Assembly: GCA_000496215.1 (NCBI GenBank)
Contig: KI543220.1
Coordinates: 89,832-107,242, forward strand
Direction: 5' to 3'
Length of the DNA stretch: 17,411 nt
Source of the DNA: an uncultured archaeon A07HN63
Lineage (GTDB): Archaea; Halobacteriota; Halobacteria; Halobacteriales; Haloferacaceae
Shown here piece after piece: positions 15,327 to 17,411 of the stretch. A program made the translations under genes and the position numbers. How positions within the stretch are numbered: position 1 is the first letter of the stretch; every line of letters starts with the position of its first letter. The notes under the pieces were generated by a model that ran no database searches, was not told the origin of the DNA, and was given only the letters and a program-made list of their open reading frames with translations.

Positions 15327-15812
15327 ATGAACGTCGCGCTGGGCGGGACCTTCGACCCCGTCCACGACGGCCATCTCGCCCTCTTTCAGCGGGCGTTTTC
15401 GCTCGGCGATCTGACCGTCGGTCTCACCTCGGAATCGCTCGCTCCGAAGACCAGACAGGTCGACCGGCCCGTTCGGCCGTTTGCCGACCGGAAGGCCGAG
15501 TTGATCGCGGAGATTCGGCCGCTCGCCGACGAGTACGACCGCGAGTTCGAGATCCGGACGCTAAAGGAACCGACCGGGATCGCCGTCGAGCAAAAATTCG
15601 ACGCATTAGTCGTCTCGCCGGAGACCGTCGATGGCGCCGAGCGGATCAACGAGATTCGCGTCGAGCGGGGCCGCGAGCCACTCGATATCGAGGTTGTCGA
15701 CCACATCATGGCCGACGACGGCGAGCGCATCTCCTCGACACGGATTCTGCAGGGCGAGATCGACCGCCACGGCAGCCTGACGCCCGAGGCGGCGGGGCGG
15801 CCGCGCGACTGA
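15327..15812 (+). CDS. coaD: Phosphopantetheine adenylyltransferase (archaeal type)
   Basis: The enzyme transfers AMP from ATP to 4'-phosphopantetheine, giving dephospho-CoA, the penultimate step of coenzyme A synthesis. The 161-residue protein is a nucleotidyltransferase-fold protein with the ATP-binding motif GGTFDPVHDGH (6-16, with the HxGH signature H13-H16) and the C-terminal ISSTRI loop (135-140) that closes over ATP. The sequence is closer to the archaeal/eukaryotic PPAT group than to bacterial CoaD. The last 15 residues are unremarkable. It is the second CoA-pathway gene in the window, 14 kb from panB, and converges on the mini-TFB gene with seven bases between. Confidence 0.93.
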   Translation: MNVALGGTFDPVHDGHLALFQRAFSLGDLTVGLTSESLAPKTRQVDRPVRPFADRKAELIAEIRPLADEYDREFEIRTLKEPTGIAVEQKFDALVVSPETVDGAERINEIRVERGREPLDIEVVDHIMADDGERISSTRILQGEIDRHGSLTPEAAGRPRD

Positions 15813-15819
15813 GCGGCGA

Positions 15820-16128
15820 CTACCACGTCGGCGGCTCGAACCCGGCGTCCTCCAGCAGGGGTTTCCACCGCGACTGCACGCTGAGCCGCGAGACATCCAT
15901 CGCGTCGGCGACCGCCTGCTGGGAGCGTTCCTCGCCCGCGATGAGCGCGCCAGCATAGAGACTGGCGGCCGCGACCGCCCGTTTCGAGCGCTCCTCCTCG
16001 GGGATATGCGAGAGAAACAGATCGGTTGCCGCCGAGCGGGCGTCCTGACCGACATCGATCACGGCCGCGGCCTCCTCGATTCTTTCGAGCCACGCCGCGT
16101 GTTCGACCCGATCCCGCGCGCTGTACAT
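15820..16128 (-). CDS. Mini TFB-like protein (single cyclin-like/HTH repeat)
   Basis: The 102-residue protein resembles the C-terminal cyclin-like repeat of archaeal TFB/TFIIB. The segment RSKRAVAAASLYAGALIAGEERSQQAVADAMDVSRLSVQSRWK (48-89) matches the pattern in which TFB has a helical bundle followed by a recognition helix. It lacks the N-terminal zinc ribbon and a second repeat, so it cannot recruit RNA polymerase like a full TFB. It may act as a DNA-binding regulator or compete with TFB. The start at 16128 is supported by an ATTAAGAA box on the minus strand (16152-16159), 24-31 bases before it. An open frame continues far upstream of it, but that extension is antisense to the nucleoside phosphorylase gene and not credible. 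The family assignment is by resemblance only. Confidence 0.65.
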   Translation of the reverse strand: MYSARDRVEHAAWLERIEEAAAVIDVGQDARSAATDLFLSHIPEEERSKRAVAAASLYAGALIAGEERSQQAVADAMDVSRLSVQSRWKPLLEDAGFEPPTW

Positions 16129-16151
16129 ATCTGCCTGCAGGCGCGCTGGGG

Positions 16152-16159
16152 TTCTTAAT
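16152..16159 (-). promoter_or_regulatory. TATA-like box of the mini-TFB gene
   Basis: On the minus strand ATTAAGAA lies 24-31 bases before the ATG at 16128. Confidence 0.5.
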
Positions 16160-16200
16160 CTATCGACGGGACACAGCGGAGATCCCAGTCGGACGAACAA

Positions 16201-16208
16201 AACTTTGC
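16201..16208 (+). promoter_or_regulatory. Weak TATA-like box of the nucleoside phosphorylase gene
   Basis: AACTTTGC lies 23-30 bases before the ATG at 16231. Only a fair match, chosen for its spacing. Confidence 0.3.
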
Positions 16209-16230
16209 CCGGTGCCGAGAGAGTGCTGGT

Positions 16231-16956
16231 ATGGCGAAACAGCCGCATCTGCTGGTCGAATCGGACGATGTCCACGAGACGGCGATTATCCCCGGTGACC
16301 CGGGTCGCGTCGAGCGCATCGCCGCCCAGTGTGCGTCGGTCGAACACGTTGCGGAGAACCGCGAGTACACCGTCGTCAACGCCGAATACGAGGGGACGCC
16401 GCTGACGATCTGTTCGACGGGGATCGGCTGTCCGTCGGCCGCGATCGCCGTCGAGGAACTGGAGGCGGTTGGCGTCGAGACGGTGCTTCGCTGTGGGACG
16501 ACCGGCGCGCTCCAGTCGGATATCGAGATCGGCGATATGGTGGTCGCCACCGCAGCCGCCAAGGAGGAGGGCACCACCAAGCGCTACGAGTCGGCTGTCT
16601 ATCCCGCCGCGCCGGATTACGCGGCCGTCAGCGCGCTCGTCGACGCCGCCGAGGACAACGACGAGGCTGTTCACGTCGGCCCGATTGTCTCTGACGACGC
16701 CTTCTACGCCGAGAGCGAGGCCTACGTCGAGGACTGGGAGGCCGCCAACCTGCTGGCCGTCGAGATGGAGGCCGCCGCCATCTTCTCGCTGGCGCGCCGC
16801 AAGGGGATGCAGGCCGGCGCGATCTGTACGGTCGACGGCAATCTGGTCGAAGGGACGCAGAAGGGAGCCAGTAGTGACGAAGAATTGCCACCGAAGGCCA
16901 GGAACAATGTTGAGCGGGCGATTTCGATAACGCTTGACGCGGCGACAACAGTGTAA
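16231..16956 (+). CDS. udp: Nucleoside phosphorylase, uridine-phosphorylase type
   Basis: The 241-residue protein belongs to the PNP/UDP superfamily, which splits nucleosides with phosphate into base and ribose-1-phosphate for salvage. Visible motifs are the phosphate loop PGDPGRVERIA (21-31), STGIGCPSAAIAVEEL (62-77), the signature CGTTGALQSDIEIGDMVVAT (88-107) and the ribose-binding VEMEAAAIF (177-185). The opening IIPGDPGRV and overall length fit uridine phosphorylase better than hexameric adenosine-specific forms, but specificity within the family cannot be read from sequence alone, so uridine is tentative. The gene is divergent from the mini-TFB gene. Confidence 0.82.
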   Translation: MAKQPHLLVESDDVHETAIIPGDPGRVERIAAQCASVEHVAENREYTVVNAEYEGTPLTICSTGIGCPSAAIAVEELEAVGVETVLRCGTTGALQSDIEIGDMVVATAAAKEEGTTKRYESAVYPAAPDYAAVSALVDAAEDNDEAVHVGPIVSDDAFYAESEAYVEDWEAANLLAVEMEAAAIFSLARRKGMQAGAICTVDGNLVEGTQKGASSDEELPPKARNNVERAISITLDAATTV

Positions 16957-16972
16957 TTCGCTGACCAACACG

Positions 16973-16980
16973 CTTAGGTC
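16973..16980 (+). promoter_or_regulatory. TATA-like box of the lipoprotein gene
   Basis: CTTAGGTC lies 24-31 bases before the ATG at 17004. Confidence 0.35.
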
Positions 16981-17003
16981 CGGCCGTTTCCTGTTAAATT
17001 GCA

Positions 17004-17411
17004 ATGAATCGCCGGGCCATACTGACGACACTCACCATCGGCATCACCGGGGTTGCAGGCTGTGCAGGCGGCGAGGAAGATGGTGGGTTCGATGGCAACG
17101 AAGAGGCACAGACGGACGAGGACAAAAAAGAGACTACCCTCTCAGAGACCCAGCAGTCGTTTCGTGATCAGCTAGATGAGGATCTGACTGTGCGGTCGAC
17201 ATCACTCAGCACCGATGAGATCGTTATCAAGGCCCAGACGAGTGGCGATATTGCTGAGGACATGCGACTGGCTGCGCAGGTCTATGTGAATTTTTATACG
17301 CAACTGGACCGCGATCTTCGAGTTAGAATCGAAGACCGTGGCCTCACCGAGGCAACATTTGTAATCAAACGGCGGTGGGCCAAAGCGCGTGCTAGCAAGC
17401 AGATAGATGAC
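17004..17411 (+). CDS. Probable Tat-exported lipoprotein, cut by the window end
   Basis: The frame runs open for 136 codons to the end of the window. The N-terminus MNRRAILTTLTIGITGVAGC has twin arginines, a hydrophobic stretch and a lipobox ending at C20, as in haloarchaeal Tat lipoproteins, so the protein is probably exported folded and anchored outside the membrane. A low-complexity acidic linker (23-45) follows, then a mixed alpha/beta region with no motif I recognise. The codon use is less GC-rich than in the neighbouring phosphorylase, which suggests a lower-constraint or acquired gene. The function is unknown. Confidence 0.7.
   Translation, partial: MNRRAILTTLTIGITGVAGCAGGEEDGGFDGNEEAQTDEDKKETTLSETQQSFRDQLDEDLTVRSTSLSTDEIVIKAQTSGDIAEDMRLAAQVYVNFYTQLDRDLRVRIEDRGLTEATFVIKRRWAKARASKQIDD

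Noticed and set aside
16129..17031. N-terminal extension of the mini-TFB gene to 403 residues
   Set aside because: The extra part is antisense to the nucleoside phosphorylase, has no recognisable domain, and a good TATA box supports the start at 16128.

Overview
This window is from a halophilic archaeon of the class Halobacteria. The proteins are strongly acidic, the DNA is GC-rich with GC-ending codons, most genes start 20-35 bases after an AT-rich TATA-like box (leaderless style), and the gene set is archaeal: Cdc48, Nop5/fibrillarin, archaeal-type glutamyl-tRNA synthetase, archaeal CoaD and a TFB-like protein. I do not assign a genus. No tRNA, rRNA or CRISPR array was seen, and no stretch of more than 300 bases lacks a gene.

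Layout. Positions 1-3635: panB (CoA biosynthesis), then a two-gene unit in which a mini alpha-crystallin-like protein overlaps a Cdc48 unfoldase by ATGA. Positions 3673-5624, minus strand: an MFS transporter broken by an apparent one-base frameshift, and a winged-helix/PemK-MazF pair that looks like a toxin-antitoxin operon. Positions 5743-7465: glutamyl-tRNA synthetase, again with an apparent one-base frameshift in a C run. Positions 7475-8413: a small winged-helix regulator divergent from a thioredoxin-fold protein. Positions 8414-10483: a COG1325 RNA-binding protein divergent from the nop5-flpA operon for C/D-box RNA-guided 2'-O-methylation.

Positions 10522 to about 11890 hold a tnpB-only IS200/IS605-type (IS1341-like) element on the minus strand, inserted just downstream of flpA, with a clear right-end hairpin and a probable overlapping omega RNA. 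Positions 12069-17411: an Nramp-like transporter without the canonical metal-binding motifs, GshA (gamma-glutamylcysteine synthesis), a winged-helix protein with an acidic tail, CoaD, a mini-TFB-like protein divergent from a nucleoside phosphorylase, and the start of a Tat-type lipoprotein cut by the window edge.

Most of the window is conserved haloarchaeal housekeeping. The parts most worth a second look are the Hsp20-like/Cdc48 coupled pair, the wHTH-PemK pair, the TnpB whose canonical RuvC-II glutamate is a glycine, the motif-less Nramp protein, and the two single-base frameshifts. I did not find a clearly new multi-gene system.
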